Source: Lotus japonicus (Eukaryota; Streptophyta; Magnoliopsida; Fabales; Fabaceae). From it: a DNA stretch of 64,000 nt. Below the pieces are notes generated by a model. It was not told where the DNA came from, searched no databases, and was given only the letters and a program-made list of their open reading frames with translations. Both the position numbers and the translations under genes were made by a program. Shown piece after piece: positions 42,240 to 53,777 of this stretch (its first letter is position 1; every line of letters begins with the position of its first letter). The stretch lies in assembly GCF_012489685.1 (NCBI RefSeq), contig NC_080045.1:15852901-15916900 (forward strand), in the 5' to 3' direction.

Positions 42240-43948
42240 GGAAGAGATATAGACATGGGTTGTTCAGGTATAACTACTAAAGCAGAATCAGAATTAATGC
42301 TTTCAGTAATTACCTTAGCAGGGCTTCTGATGGGTGAGGTTCTGGTGAGTTTGACAGCCCTTGCTGGATCAGAAGTTCTTTTAGATCTTCTTTCACGTTG
42401 TACTTCTGAAGCAGATTCAGAAGCTTGTTCTGCAACTGTCTCTTTCTGCTGAAGGGGACCTTTCAGAGGCAGCTTTCTTCTTCTTACCAAGTGTACCTCA
42501 TCAGAATCTGTGGATTCTTCAGCCTCTGAGGATTCTCTTATACCCTGAATCACATTCTGGATGATCTCATGGTCATCCTGCTCATCTTCCTCTTCCTCAA
42601 GAATGATTTTGCGTCTCTTAGCCCGAGGCCAGTCTTCATCTTCAGTCTCCTCACTTGAAGGGTCTACCCATGTGTCTTCTGAGCTTTCAGAATCAGACAT
42701 TTGTTGTTGTTGAGTTGAGGTTCTCTTCAGAGGCCTTTCAGAAGATGGTTCCCTGATGATCACAGTCTTGGAAGCAGCCTTCTTCTTTGCAGGTTCCTCT
42801 ATCAGAATCCCTTTTCCCTTAGAATCTGAGGGCTTGCTGCTTGTTGCTCTCCTGGATTTCCTGGTAACCAGCTTAGGAGGACTTTCAGGAAGAGTGTTAA
42901 CAAATTCTGTAAGGGTGATTGGATCACCTTGACTTCTGAGCATCCTGACATATTCCAGAATGCATGCTGGATTGTCCTTCTTGGACCAAATGGGAAAGTC
43001 ATCAATGGGGTAATTTCTCCGACGAACTTCATCAGAGGTGTCTTCTTTGGGAGCAACTTTAATCTTCTCAATGATCTGCATTTTCTTCAATTTTGTGCCA
43101 TTGAGAGCATCACCAACTGTCATGGCCAGATCTTCGTGAAGTCCAAGATCTGATAGAGTCTTGACAAGCTTATTTTGGACGAAGATGTCTGACAGCAGCC
43201 TTCCATACGGAATGTAAGAGATGAATCTTTTGTTCTCAGAACCAGTTGTGGTCCTTGATTTCTCAACACACTCCTTCAGATAATTGAAAAGTAGGAATGG
43301 CAGACATATAAGCTCACCAGTTGAAATGTAGTACATGATTACCTTCTGAGTTGCATTCAGGTAATCAGTTCCTCCAGTTCTGGGGTGAATACAGTGCATG
43401 AAGATCTTTTGCCAAATCTTCATCTCAGACTTCAAGTCCTTAATGTTGTACTTGGTTTTCTCGTAAGACCAGTTATCATAGAGCGCCTTGTTGACCACGG
43501 TCCTCATTCCAGCAACATTTGCTTCAACATTCTTGATCCTTTTTCCCTGCTGGAATTCCATACCCAGCAGTTTTGCTATAGATTCTTCAGAGATCACAAT
43601 TTTCTTGTCCAGTACATGGGAGACGACGTAGTAGTCGTTGCAAACTGCATTCTTCCAGAACTCGACAACCAATTTGTGATAGATTGGACCAACGAGCCTG
43701 TTGAAGTACCCAGACCATCCTTGCAACTCGACTTGGTTCCTAATATCAAACCCACGTTGAGCAAGATTATCAAAATCAACTCTTGCTTCGCAGCACACAC
43801 TCAGTTCTTCCACTTTCTTTGCACAGGTGACTACATTTGGTGCATTCAGAATCTTCTGAGCTTCCTCGAATCTTTGCTTCTCTTGATCTTTGGCAGTTTG
43901 TGTGGTAGAAGCAGGAACATTCGCCTTAGGTTTCCTTGATTTGCCCAT
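42227..43948 (-). CDS. Sirevirus B ORF2, N-terminal part with plant-transposon-protein domain (573 aa)
   Basis: The start is MGKSRKPKANVPAS at 43948; 26 upstream codons are open but lie in a leader with GAACCCTAAACC text. Residues about 45-330 carry the plant-transposon-protein domain shared with Sirevirus A (GWSGYFNRLVGPIYHKL, FLLFNYLKECVEKSRTT, YIPYGRLLSDIF). Several NLS-like clusters follow (TRKSRRA, RAKRRKI, VRRRKLPLK, RRSKRT) among acidic, Ser/Glu-rich DNA. There is no membrane segment. It lies 428 bp downstream of pol, almost the same as the 430 bp in A. The frame ends at a stop 13 nt into the next frame. Confidence 0.82.
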   Translation of the reverse strand: MGKSRKPKANVPASTTQTAKDQEKQRFEEAQKILNAPNVVTCAKKVEELSVCCEARVDFDNLAQRGFDIRNQVELQGWSGYFNRLVGPIYHKLVVEFWKNAVCNDYYVVSHVLDKKIVISEESIAKLLGMEFQQGKRIKNVEANVAGMRTVVNKALYDNWSYEKTKYNIKDLKSEMKIWQKIFMHCIHPRTGGTDYLNATQKVIMYYISTGELICLPFLLFNYLKECVEKSRTTTGSENKRFISYIPYGRLLSDIFVQNKLVKTLSDLGLHEDLAMTVGDALNGTKLKKMQIIEKIKVAPKEDTSDEVRRRNYPIDDFPIWSKKDNPACILEYVRMLRSQGDPITLTEFVNTLPESPPKLVTRKSRRATSSKPSDSKGKGILIEEPAKKKAASKTVIIREPSSERPLKRTSTQQQQMSDSESSEDTWVDPSSEETEDEDWPRAKRRKIILEEEEDEQDDHEIIQNVIQGIRESSEAEESTDSDEVHLVRRRKLPLKGPLQQKETVAEQASESASEVQRERRSKRTSDPARAVKLTRTSPIRSPAKVITESINSDSALVVIPEQPMSISLPCLP

Positions 43949-44082
43949 GATTCTTAGAGATGGAGGTTTAGGGTTCAGAGAGAGGAGGAAATGTTGGAGG
44001 AAGGAATATGAATGAATGCAATGCACACGAATAGTTTCAAAACCGTAAGTGTAAGTGAGTGGGAGATCGTGTGTGACAGTGC

Positions 44083-44165
44083 ATATAGTGGGTTTAATGG
44101 TAACCGTTGACAGTTTTTCTAAGAAATTAAAGGCAAAATCAACGGTTATAAAGTATATAGTCTGA
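44083..44165 (-). promoter_or_regulatory. Promoter-like region of Sirevirus B ORF2 with two AACGGTTA motifs
   Basis: TAACCGTT (44101-44108) and AACGGTTA (44141-44148) lie 153-200 nt before the ORF2 ATG. TATA-like stretches on the coding strand are TATATG (about 44083-44088) and TTTATAACC next to the motif (about 44145-44153). The block AAAATCAACGGTTA is shared with Sirevirus A. The leader below it is CT-rich and host-like. Activity is inferred. Confidence 0.42.
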
Positions 44166-44375
44166 AAATAGCATAGTAGAGGAGAGTAGACATCATCATT
44201 ATAGCAGATATACCACGCGACTCAAGGAACTATGTCACAAATGAAGTGACACGTGTATTGTTGTCTACCACAGAAGTTTAACCAGTGGGTTAAGAGCTTC
44301 TGATCGAGTAACTTCTGAAGGGGGTAACATCTGATGATTTCAGAGGTACCATGGTCAGAAGTTCTGAAGAAAACC

Positions 44376-47300
44376 TTATTCTGGACAAAAATCCATGTTC
44401 AGGTTTTCAAGAATAAATAGAAACCTATCTTCTGCCAAGGGCTTAGTAAAGATATCTGCCCACTGATGGTCAGTATCAACATACTCTAATGATAGAGTGC
44501 CCTTCTGAACATGATCACGAATATAATGATACTTTACCTCTATGTGCTTTGCTCTTGAGTGTAGAATGAGATTCTTGCTGAGAGAAATAGCAGTTGTGTT
44601 GTCACAGTAGATGGGAACTTTCTTCATAGACAAGCCATAATCTTCTAGATGATTCTTCATCCATATGGTTTGTGTACAGCAAGTGGCAGCTGAAACATAT
44701 TCTGCTTCTGCAGTTGATAGGGCAATTGTGTTCTGTCTCTTGCTTGACCAAGATACAAGATTTGATCCAAGGAAATGACAGCTTCCAGAGGTGCTTTTCC
44801 TTTCCACTCTATCTCCAGCAAAGTCAGCGTCACAAAAACCTGAAAGTGTATACTCTGATGTTTTTCTATACATCAAGCCAAGGTTAGTAGTTCCTTTCAG
44901 ATATTTGAGGATCCTCTTAACAGCAGTTAAGTGAGTCTCTCTAGGATCTGATTGGAATCTAGCACAGAGATGCACACTAAACAATATATCAGGTCTAGAT
45001 GCAGTTAAGTAAAGAAGAGAGCCTATCATTCCACGATAGAGCTTCTGACAAACCTTAGAGGAAACTTCCTCTTTCTCAAGAATGCATGTTGGATGCATTA
45101 GAGTCTTTGAGATGTTGCAGTCACTCATGTTGAACTTCTTCAGGAGTTCCATGGTGTATTTCTTCTGATGGATGTAGGTGACTCCTGGTCGTTGATCTAT
45201 TTGAATTCCCAGGAAGTACTTAAGTTCTCCCATCATGCTCATTTCAAATTCAGCCTGCATTAACTTAGAAAATTCCTTGCACAAGGAGGGATTAGCAGAA
45301 CCAAAAATGATATCATCAACATAAATCTGAACTATAAGAATGTCATTCTTATAGGTTCTGCAGAAGAGAGTATTGTCACCTTTACCCCTTACAAACTCAT
45401 TTTGTAGAAGAAAGGAGCTGAGCCTTTCATACCACGCTCTGGGAGCTTGCTTCAATCCATAGAGTGACTTCTTGAGCTTGTAGACATGCTCTGGGTGTTT
45501 GTCATCTTCAAAGCCAGGAGGTTGCTTGACATACACTTCTTCTGAAATGTAGCCATTGAGGAAGGCACTTTTGACGTCCATTTGGTGAAGAATGATGTTG
45601 TGATTTACTGAGAAGGAAATCAGGAGCCTTATAGCTTCAAGCCTTGCTACAGGAGCAAAGGTCTCAGTGTAATCAATTCCCTCTTGTTGACTGTAGCCTT
45701 GAGCTACCAGTCTTGCCTTGTTTCTTGTTACTTCTCCTTTTTCATTCAGCTTGTTCCTGAATACCCACTTGGTTCCTATGACATGGAAACCTTTGGGTTT
45801 GGGCATTAAGGTCCATACATCATTCTTGGTGAACTGATCTAGCTCTTCTTGCATTGCTTGAATCCAACTTTTGTCTTCAAGAGCTTCATCAACTGATTTC
45901 GGCTCAATGAGAGACACAAGTCCCTTCACACTCAGAAGAGTCTCTTCTGAAGGTTTGAGCATAGACCTGGTTCTGACAGGAGCATCTTTGCTGCCAATGA
46001 TCAGTTCTTCTGGATGAGAAGCAACTATTCTTTTCTTCTTCTGAAGTGGATCAGAAGTTGTTGGAAAATCTTCAGATGCTTCTGCCTCTGGAGCAACATC
46101 CTCTGGGCTTTTCATTGGTTGATTTGCTTCTGAACAGTCAATGCTTAAATCTGCAAATCTTTCAAACAGCTTTGACTTTTCTGAGCCAAGCTTATCATCA
46201 AATCTAATCTGGATGGATTCCTCAACAGTTTGATGAATAATATTATAAATTCTAAAACCTTTAGATCTTTCAGAATAACCAAGAAAATAACATTTTAAAG
46301 CTTTGGAATCGAATTTACCCAATTGCTCCTTAGTGTTGAGCATGAAGCAAGTACTTCCGAATGGATGGAAGTAAAAGATGTCAGGTTGTCTTCCTTTGCA
46401 TAGCTCATAAGGAGTTTTCTCCAGAATTGGTCTAATGGAGATTCTGTTTTGGATGTAGCATGCAGTGTTGACTGCTTCAGCCCAGAAGTGCTTGGCCATA
46501 CTTGATTCTTGCATCATGGTGCGAGCCATCTCCTGAAGAGTTCTATTCTTTCTTTCAACTACTCCATTTTGTTGAGGAGTGCGAGGACAAGAGAAGTTAT
46601 GAGAGATTCCTTGAGAGTTGAATAATTCTTCAAAAGCTTTGTTCTCAAATTCTCCACCATGGTCACTTCTGACAGTAATCACGGAAGATTGAAACTCCTT
46701 CTGAACTTGGGTAATGAAGTTGGTAAACACAGTATGTGTTTCATCTTTGTGCCTTAGGAACTTTACCCATGTCCACCTGCTATAATCATCTACAATGACT
46801 AACCCATACTTCTTTCCTCCAATGGATTCAGTTTTCACTGGTCCAAAGAGATCAATGTGAAGTAGCTCAAGGGGCCTTGTTGTAGATACTACATTCTTTG
46901 CTTTAAAGGGCTTCTTGGTGAATTTACCCTTCTGACAAGCTTCACATAGAGCCTCTGATGAATACTTCAGACGAGGCAATCCTCTGACGAGATTTAGCTT
47001 GCTAAGTTGAGAAATTTTCCTGAGACTTGCATGTCCTAGACGTCTGTGCCAGATCCATTGCTCATCATTAACTGACATGAGACACTTAACCTTCTGAGAT
47101 AGCAGTTCAGAAGATCTGATTTTGTAAATATCGTTTTTCCTCTTCCCAGAAAACAAAACAGATCCATCTGTTTGACTAACAGCTTTGCATCCGGTTTGAT
47201 TGAAGATCACATCGTAGCCTTTGTCAGCAATTTGGCTTATGGAGAGCAAGTTGTGAAATAATCCTTCCACCAGAAGTACATCGTTGATGACTGGAATTTT

Positions 47301-47618
47301 TCCATCTCCTATGGAACCTTTTCCAATAATCTTTCCCTTCTGGTTTCCTCCAAAGCCAACATCTCCACCTGACTTAAGCGATGTCAGTTCTTGGAATATA
47401 GACCTTGTGCCTGTCATGTGTCGCGAGCATCCACTGTCCAGGTACCATGACAGGTGTCTTAACTGAGCTGCATAAGATGTCTGCAACAGGAATAATTTTT
47501 GCTTTAGGTACCCACATCTTGGGTCCTTTCTTGTTAGTTTTCCCAGAGGTTCTTGGAACTTTGGGTGCAACAGGAGGATAATGCAAAGGAACTTGAGTAT
47601 AATATTTAGACATATCAA
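44376..47618 (-). CDS. Sirevirus B pol: protease, integrase, RT, RNase H (open frame)
   Basis: Pol is fully open from about 47470 to its stop. Domains in order: aspartic protease ([13 protein letters not shown]), pre-integrase zinc region ([28 protein letters not shown]), integrase catalytic core ([42 protein letters not shown]), RT ([46 protein letters not shown]), and RNase H ([38 protein letters not shown]). The first ~50 codons of the frame, above 47470, are out of frame with gag and are not protein-like. All visible catalytic blocks are present, so the enzyme could work if supplied by readthrough or in trans. In Sirevirus A the same region is continuous with gag. Confidence 0.93.
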   Translation of the reverse strand: MICLNIILKFLCIILLLHPKFQEPLGKLTRKDPRCGYLKQKLFLLQTSYAAQLRHLSWYLDSGCSRHMTGTRSIFQELTSLKSGGDVGFGGNQKGKIIGKGSIGDGKIPVINDVLLVEGLFHNLLSISQIADKGYDVIFNQTGCKAVSQTDGSVLFSGKRKNDIYKIRSSELLSQKVKCLMSVNDEQWIWHRRLGHASLRKISQLSKLNLVRGLPRLKYSSEALCEACQKGKFTKKPFKAKNVVSTTRPLELLHIDLFGPVKTESIGGKKYGLVIVDDYSRWTWVKFLRHKDETHTVFTNFITQVQKEFQSSVITVRSDHGGEFENKAFEELFNSQGISHNFSCPRTPQQNGVVERKNRTLQEMARTMMQESSMAKHFWAEAVNTACYIQNRISIRPILEKTPYELCKGRQPDIFYFHPFGSTCFMLNTKEQLGKFDSKALKCYFLGYSERSKGFRIYNIIHQTVEESIQIRFDDKLGSEKSKLFERFADLSIDCSEANQPMKSPEDVAPEAEASEDFPTTSDPLQKKKRIVASHPEELIIGSKDAPVRTRSMLKPSEETLLSVKGLVSLIEPKSVDEALEDKSWIQAMQEELDQFTKNDVWTLMPKPKGFHVIGTKWVFRNKLNEKGEVTRNKARLVAQGYSQQEGIDYTETFAPVARLEAIRLLISFSVNHNIILHQMDVKSAFLNGYISEEVYVKQPPGFEDDKHPEHVYKLKKSLYGLKQAPRAWYERLSSFLLQNEFVRGKGDNTLFCRTYKNDILIVQIYVDDIIFGSANPSLCKEFSKLMQAEFEMSMMGELKYFLGIQIDQRPGVTYIHQKKYTMELLKKFNMSDCNISKTLMHPTCILEKEEVSSKVCQKLYRGMIGSLLYLTASRPDILFSVHLCARFQSDPRETHLTAVKRILKYLKGTTNLGLMYRKTSEYTLSGFCDADFAGDRVERKSTSGSCHFLGSNLVSWSSKRQNTIALSTAEAEYVSAATCCTQTIWMKNHLEDYGLSMKKVPIYCDNTTAISLSKNLILHSRAKHIEVKYHYIRDHVQKGTLSLEYVDTDHQWADIFTKPLAEDRFLFILENLNMDFCPE

Positions 47619-49243
47619 GTTTAAACTTCCCCTTTGGTTTCACCACCTTTGGTGTAACCTTTTCTGGAATGACAGTGCCAGCGGGAACGAAATGTTTGTG
47701 CAAGGGTTCGCGTTTGGACTCAATTGACTCATCTTTCATGGATTGAAAGTAGCCAAGACCACTGTTCCCATTTCTGCTCATGCCATAGATCATTGAAGCC
47801 ATAAGACTTCTGTCTATGCCCTTTGCAAGGAACTTTTGAAACGCTTTCTCATATTTTGTTTCATACTTAACATCAGATGATGCAAGTTGATCCTCTAGCA
47901 CATCATTTTTAGCACGAAGAACAGCATTGTCATTAACAAGAATATAGTTTTCATCCATGAGTTCAGAGACTGACTTCTCATGAACTTCTGAAGAACTGGT
48001 TTTAGCAGCATATTTCTTTTTAAGCTCTTTATGCTTATTTAGCAAAATATCACGTTTCTTCATTATTTCAGATAAAGCAGTTCTTAGCTCAGTTAGAGAA
48101 AAGTCAGAGAATACCTCATCATCATTTTCAGAGTCTGAATCATCTTCTGAAGCTTCAGCACCTCTGCTAGTGGTAGCCATTAGAGCCTCCACAGCTTCAT
48201 CTTCTTCTGACTCAGCTTCATCAGAATCAGTTGCATCAAAGGTTATGAGAGCTTTCTTCTTGAAGACTTTTCTTGGTCTCTTGTCCTTCTTAAGCTTGGG
48301 ACAGTCACTCTTGTAGTGCCCAGATTCCTTGCACTCGAAGCAAGTGACTTCCTTTCCAGATGACTTCTTCTGACCAGATGAAGATTCATATCTTCCTGAG
48401 CTTTTCTTTGGTCCTTTGCCTTTGCTATGTCTGTTCTTCCAGAGTTTGCTTAACCTCTTTGTGAAAAGAGACAGCTCTTCATCATCAGACGCATCTGATA
48501 GCTCTTCAGATGAATTTTCCTCTTCTGCCTGATAGGCTTTTGCTTTGTCAGACTTTGATTTAAGAGCAATAGACTTGTCTTTCTTCTGAGACTTGTCTCC
48601 TTTGAGTTCAATCTCATGACTTCTGAGATGACTCACGAGCTCTTATAACTTCAAGGAGTTCAAATTTCTGGAGAGTTTCAGGGCAGTGACAAAGGCTCTC
48701 CACTCCTTAGGCAAACTTCTGATAATCTTCTTGACATGATCACCAGTAGAGTAGCCCTTGTTTAGCACTCTGATTCCAGCAATCAGAGTTTGAAATCTTG
48801 AGTACATTTCCTCAATGGTTTCACCAGATTCCATCTTGCTCATATTGTTGTATGAGAGCAAGAGCCTTGGTTTCCTTGACCTCTTCATTTCCTTCGTGCG
48901 TCATGACCAAGGAGTCAAAGATGGATTTAGCAGTTTCTTTGTCAGAGATCTTCTCATACTCAATATATGATATTGAGCTGAATAGCATGGACTTCGCCTT
49001 GTGATGATCCTTGAAACGCTTCTTCTGAGCGTCAGTCATTTCAGAACGAGGGATCTTCACTCCTGAAGCATCTACTGGATCAGTATAGCCTTCAATGACC
49101 ATATCCCAGAGATCTGGGTCAGTGCCAAGGAAATAACATTCTATTCTATCTTTCCAGTACTCAAACTTTTCACCATCAAAGATTGGTGCTCTGAGTTGAT
49201 TGTTGTTGTTGTTGTTGTCAGCGGAAGTATTGGCTTGGGCCAT
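47471..49243 (-). pseudogene. Sirevirus B gag, broken
   Basis: The frame starts at the ATG at 49243 (MAQANTSADNNNN, then FDGEKFEYWKDRIECYFLG). Later it has the zinc knuckle CFECKESGHYKSDCPKLKKD and a long helical, Lys/Glu-rich region (residues of the 48636-47374 frame). It is interrupted by a frameshift near 48830, an in-frame stop at 48643-48645, and a second frameshift near 47470 that separates it from the protease. Sirevirus Gag proteins are longer than other Copia Gags and have been reported to bind dynein light chain LC8; the extra helical region is consistent with that lineage. This copy cannot make full Gag or Gag-Pol. Confidence 0.9.
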
Positions 49244-49307
49244 TGTTTGTTTTTCACACAAGGTTCTGGATCACTGAACACTGTTAGGTGTTAAAATCAG
49301 AACCGGA

Positions 49308-49319
49308 GCTCTGATGCCA
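49308..49319 (-). other. Primer binding site of Sirevirus B
   Basis: TGGCATCAGAGC on the minus strand, two bases after the 5' LTR. It is one base different from the Met-tRNA complement TGGTATCAGAGC used by A. Confidence 0.85.
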
Positions 49320-49321
49320 AT

Positions 49322-50565
49322 TGAAGGTGCGAAAAACACTAGAAAGGGGGGGGGGGGTTTGAATAGAGTTTTTGAATCTCGGGTATATTTTTAAGCTTTT
49401 TCAAAACTCAAGGATAAAACTAAGTGCTGAAAAATAGGCAGTGAAGCACACGAGTATTTTATCCTGGTTCACTTGAGATAAAAGCTCAAGCTAATCCAGT
49501 CCACCTGTGAAGGTGATTTCTTCCTTCTTCTGATGAAGGCAATCCACTAAAATCAATGAGTGTTACAACTGCACTTTGCAACCTGCTAAGTGACTAACAA
49601 TACACTGATTTTCTCACTAGTATCCTCTTAAGAAGCTGATCTACCGATCCTCTTAAGACTAGCTAAATACTGAATCAGCCTTGATTCAGTCCTCTCAAGA
49701 TCCGACCAACCTTGGTCTCTTGATGAACTTTACAATATGATGTAAAAGATTTTGGGTTTACAAAGGGTGCTTCTTACAAGCAAATAGTAAACTGAGAAGT
49801 TTAAGAACAGTGAAGAAATAATGCCAAGAGAATGGTTCGTATGTGTTGATTATCTTCAGCAAGGTTTCTTAGCCTCTTTCTTCTTTCTTAGCCTTTATAT
49901 ACTCCAAGACTTGTGATGTAGCCGTTGCTAGGGTTTTATCCGTTGGAGTGGCAATTCTGTAATATCAGACTGCTAGGCTGTACAAGGTAGGTGGCGGACA
50001 GACTGAGACTTGTACGACGTTGTACTGTGATAGCGACTTGTCCTTTCACCAGTTGACTTGTGATGAAGGAGCTTCATATGAACGTTGATGAAGCTTCTGA
50101 TCATCGTCAGATTGAAGCTTGGAGTCTTCTGACCATGCAACTTCTGCTTCTGAACAAGTTCCTCAGAACTTCTGATCGTCAGAGCTAGAATAGCCTGGGT
50201 CTTCAGAACCAACTTCTTGCAAGTCTTCAGAACTTGAGTCTTCTGCTTCTGGACCGTTCCACTGGAACATCTGGTCTTCAGAACTTCTGACTTGAGTTCT
50301 TCAGATCTTCTTGAGAGCTTCCATCTTCAGAGCTTCTGAAGTATTTGCCACTGTTCAGAACGAACATGGTAGGTTAATGAGCTCTCTTTTTAGTAACCCT
50401 TGGTTCTTCTTCTTCTGAACGAATAGGCTTGGGTCAGATTCAGAACCTGTTTGTCACAACTTAAAAAAACAAACGTTAGGGTACCACAATTGTTCATCAT
50501 CACAAACCTTAATTGTAATCATCAAAACATAGAGATGCAACCACTGATCAAACCTTGATCTTACA
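49322..50565 (-). repeat. 5' LTR of Sirevirus B
   Basis: 1244 bp, TG...CA, with a G-run of 12 near the start. Near-identical to the 3' LTR; differences by eye include CCTGG/CTTGG, CAGATG/CATATG and CATAGTTT/CAGAGCTT. Confidence 0.95.
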
Positions 50566-50570
50566 CCACA

Positions 50571-53550
50571 CACCACCAATCGACCTTGATGAGGATGGGA
50601 GAATGGACGACAGAGGGAGAAGGAAGATATGCGGCGGAGCATATCCATCTGCAAGGAAGGAAAAGTGGCGGCGGCGGAGTAGAAAGGAAACACCACGGCA
50701 ATGGCAGAGAGCTCGCCAGAGTAGAAAGGCATGAGTGAAGGGTAGAGATATGGAGAGGGTATTTTTGTATTATTGTAGTGTTTATTGGTTTTTATTTTTT
50801 TCCTAACAAGTAAACATGACCTGTCATAGCAGGTAATTTCCTCTCTTGTATGGTGCAAGACCCAATCTGTAGTTGCACCAGAGACGCCACCACTGAGCTT
50901 ATAGGAGCATGATGGAACAACATATTTTTTGTTGTTAGAAGAGAAATCTACCCGAAGTTGGTGAAAGAGTTATAGGATTCAACTGTTCACTTTGAAAGAC
51001 TTTTCCTTCTCAACCTTTACAAAGAAAGATTTAACTTTACTTGATTCTCCTTAAGAAATGACAGTAGAAGTTAAGTACAAGGCTCTCTAATATGTGAGTG
51101 AGATTCGACACTTGATTACAGTACTCAAATGCTCTTAACAAAAGCTCTGGGTAAAAGTTTGGGCTTTTGAGGCTTAGCTTTCGGTCTTTTGAAATAAGAA
51201 CTCTTAGAAGATTTTCTTCAAGGCAGTTCTAGTTTCTCAGCAATTGATTTTGTGTGATTGGTTCTGCTTGCTTGGTAGATTCGACGTTTTTAAAAAATCC
51301 TCAATTCTTGAATCTACTTGACAAGTCTTCAAGTGTTCCTTATATAGTCTTTTAACGTTGGAAGCTTCATACAGTGCGAGAGGCTTAAGCTTGCTTGGCA
51401 TCTGCAAGGGATTGCAATGACTACCTGATGTGCATTTAATGCTCTTCATTGTTTATCGGGCTTGAGATGATATGTTATCTAAGATTTTCCTAAATTGGTG
51501 ATTACACATAGTAGTTTAGGAAAATGGAAAAAAAAAGATGTTTCTATTTTGGTGAAAGTTTAATGTAAACTCTTGGGAAGTGTAGCTTGTTTGTAAGCTA
51601 ATAGGTAGAGGTTGAGATATGTTAGATTATGTTGGATTTTCTAAGGTTTAAAAGTCTATTTAAAATCACATTTCATAGTAAGGTGTCTAGAGGTCATAAA
51701 TATTTTTAATTTTTTTCGCAAGCGAAAATCATATAATTTAAAATAAATATAATCTTGAGAACAAAACCTAGCCTCAATAAACTAATAGTAAATGCAAGAG
51801 GCTAAATAATCTAATCACACCCTAAAAAGGTGCATGTTGCCCTAGCCTTTACCTTCCTTATTAACACACATTTAGTTCTCTCATTTGACTTCAACTTCTC
51901 AATTCCTCACTCTCGAGTGTGCAAACATCAAAATTTTCAACTTTTAATGTACTTATATTGAATTGTAGGAGCACAACTTCCCTTATGACCATTTCATTTG
52001 GGAGGTTGTTTTAAGCTTCATATAATGTTCCATGCCTCTATGTTCTAAGGTTTATAATCTTAATAATTAACTTAAATATATTTATATCCTTAAACCATTA
52101 TATAAGTCACTTTGTTTAAATATATAAATATGTGATTAAATATATAATATCAAGAAATTTTAATAAATTTCTAATGTAAATAAAAAATAATATAAATCAT
52201 GAAATATATCTATATTAATTATGCTTATTTAAAAGAGGTTAGCTAGCGTATTAAACTTACAATGCTTTTTGAATGACTCGAGTATAGTGTTTTTAACCAA
52301 ATAAGATTTTTAAAAAATATATACATTGTTTAAGGTATTAGTTTGGTATATATGACTTGCCTTGGACCTGTTATATGTTATACCATAAGTCCCTATGAAC
52401 AACTTGATTGACTCGACAAAGCTCAATAAAAAATAATCAAATTATGGTCAGAATATACCTAGGTAAATGCAGGACTGATATGCATGGTCAAATTGATTTT
52501 CAATAACCATTAGCAATATCATAATTAAGTCTCTCTTCAATATATTCAAGCTCTTTTATTCTATTTAACCAGATGCATCTATCAACCAAGAAGCCAAAAT
52601 CTTCCAAATAACAAACAACACAAACTTGTTGAAAAAATTGAATATGAACTAGATTAGGGTTGTCACTCCTACAAACAACACAACATTGAGAGTGTTACTA
52701 AAATCTCTAACATATAATTAAGATGTGTTATCGTTCAGTCTCAAGCTCCTGATAAGGTTCTCTAGTCGAGATAAGCATTAGATGTTCTTGATCATGATGG
52801 TTTGATAATAAAAATGAATTTGATTCATAGAGACCAATTGAATTCGAACATGTTTATCCTATTTCCAGAACTGACACAAACCTTTACCATGCGACCTACC
52901 TTAGCCTGAACAGTTAACAAGAAAAACATTTGAGAGACCACCAAAATCCCTAAACGATGAAATTTATGGATCTTTTTACGTGTTTCCATCACACAAAAAA
53001 AAAAACATTGGGAGTGTCAGAGTGGATTGAACATACACAAAACTCTAACCGTCTGTTGGTTCCCAGCCCACAAAAGTTTCACAACAATAATCTCATTGTT
53101 GACGAGGAAGCCGACTAGCCGACTCTGTCATAACATCATGAAATATAAGTTTTTTCAAATTAGAAAATGAGCTAACTTTTTTTGTATTATAAATCCAAAT
53201 GAATTGATAGCAAACTTCCCTATATTTAACGATTCCATATTCAATTCATCAAATGAAGCCTTCACGAGGTATACACTTGTATTTCTTACCTCCTTGAAAA
53301 CTCGATACACTTGACGTATTCATCCAAAACCCCACATTAGCATGTATAATTAATGTGTTGACCATGACCCATGAGTTCAATAATTAGTCTAATAACTATT
53401 GATTACAATGATACCTTAATTAAAACAAAAATAAAAATCGCAGCCGTGTGAATCAAATGGTGGTTTTTCTTTTCCCACTAAAAGAAAACCAAACCGCTAA
53501 AAGTGAATTTTTGAAGGAAAAAAAAAAACCAAATGACGGTTTCCGCAACC
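50571..53550. other. Intergenic DNA upstream of CTR1
   Basis: 50571-50830 is GC-richer, gene-like DNA that was joined to 37.5-38.3 kb before Sirevirus B inserted. The rest is AT-rich. No gene, RNA or complete element is recognised. It probably contains distal CTR1 regulatory DNA, but no specific site can be supported. Confidence 0.5.
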
Positions 53551-53553
53551 AAA

Positions 53554-53570
53554 TTAAATAAATAAATAAA
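53554..53570 (+). promoter_or_regulatory. Possible CTR1 TATA region
   Basis: TTAAATAAATAAATAAA lies about 210 nt before the CTR1 ATG and is followed by a CT-rich leader (TTTCTCTCTTTCTCTTTG), typical of plant transcription starts. Weak evidence. Confidence 0.3.
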
Positions 53571-53650
53571 AAACCTCGCGACTTTGATTTCTCTCTTTCT
53601 CTTTGTGGCACTTCAATCCCAGATACAGAAGAAGATTCATTCAATTCAAC

Positions 53651-53690
53651 AATTCATATTCATATTCATATTCATATTCATATTCATTCA
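53651..53690. repeat. Hexamer microsatellite in CTR1 5' leader
   Basis: About six copies of ATATTC in the presumed 5' UTR, roughly 90-130 nt before the start codon. It is likely polymorphic. Confidence 0.85.
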
Positions 53691-53729
53691 CTCTATAGAG
53701 ATAAACAAACACACCAACTGTAACAAACA

Positions 53730-53753
53730 ATGGTGAGTTTTAGGGTTTTGTGA
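53730..53753 (+). other. Short upstream ORF in CTR1 leader
   Basis: ATG GTG AGT TTT AGG GTT TTG TGA encodes 7 codons and ends 24 nt before the CTR1 ATG. The ATG has A at -3 and G at +4, a fair initiation context. If the transcript starts upstream of 53730, it could lower CTR1 translation. Confidence 0.45.
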
Positions 53754-53777
53754 TCACAAAAACGGTTACAGATTGCG

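Larger units (their letters stand above)
38345..50565 (-). mobile_element. Sirevirus (Ty1/Copia, SIRE/Maximus type) LTR retrotransposon B
   Basis: A 12.2-kb element with two 1244-bp LTRs (TGAAGGTGCG ... GATCTTACA) and a perfect CCACA duplication (38340-38344, 50566-50570). Order on the minus strand: 5' LTR, primer binding site, gag, protease, integrase, RT, RNase H, ORF2, ORF3, polypurine tracts, 3' LTR. The LTRs differ by only about eight substitutions by eye, plus a G-run of 10 versus 12, so insertion is recent. Gag has two frame breaks and a stop; the pol domains are open. It is related to Sirevirus A but from a distinct subfamily, with clearly diverged ORF2 and LTRs. Confidence 0.96.

Noticed and set aside
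53733..53771. 5' UTR intron of CTR1 (GTGAGT ... ACAG)
   Set aside because: It would be only 39 nt, below the usual minimum for plant introns.
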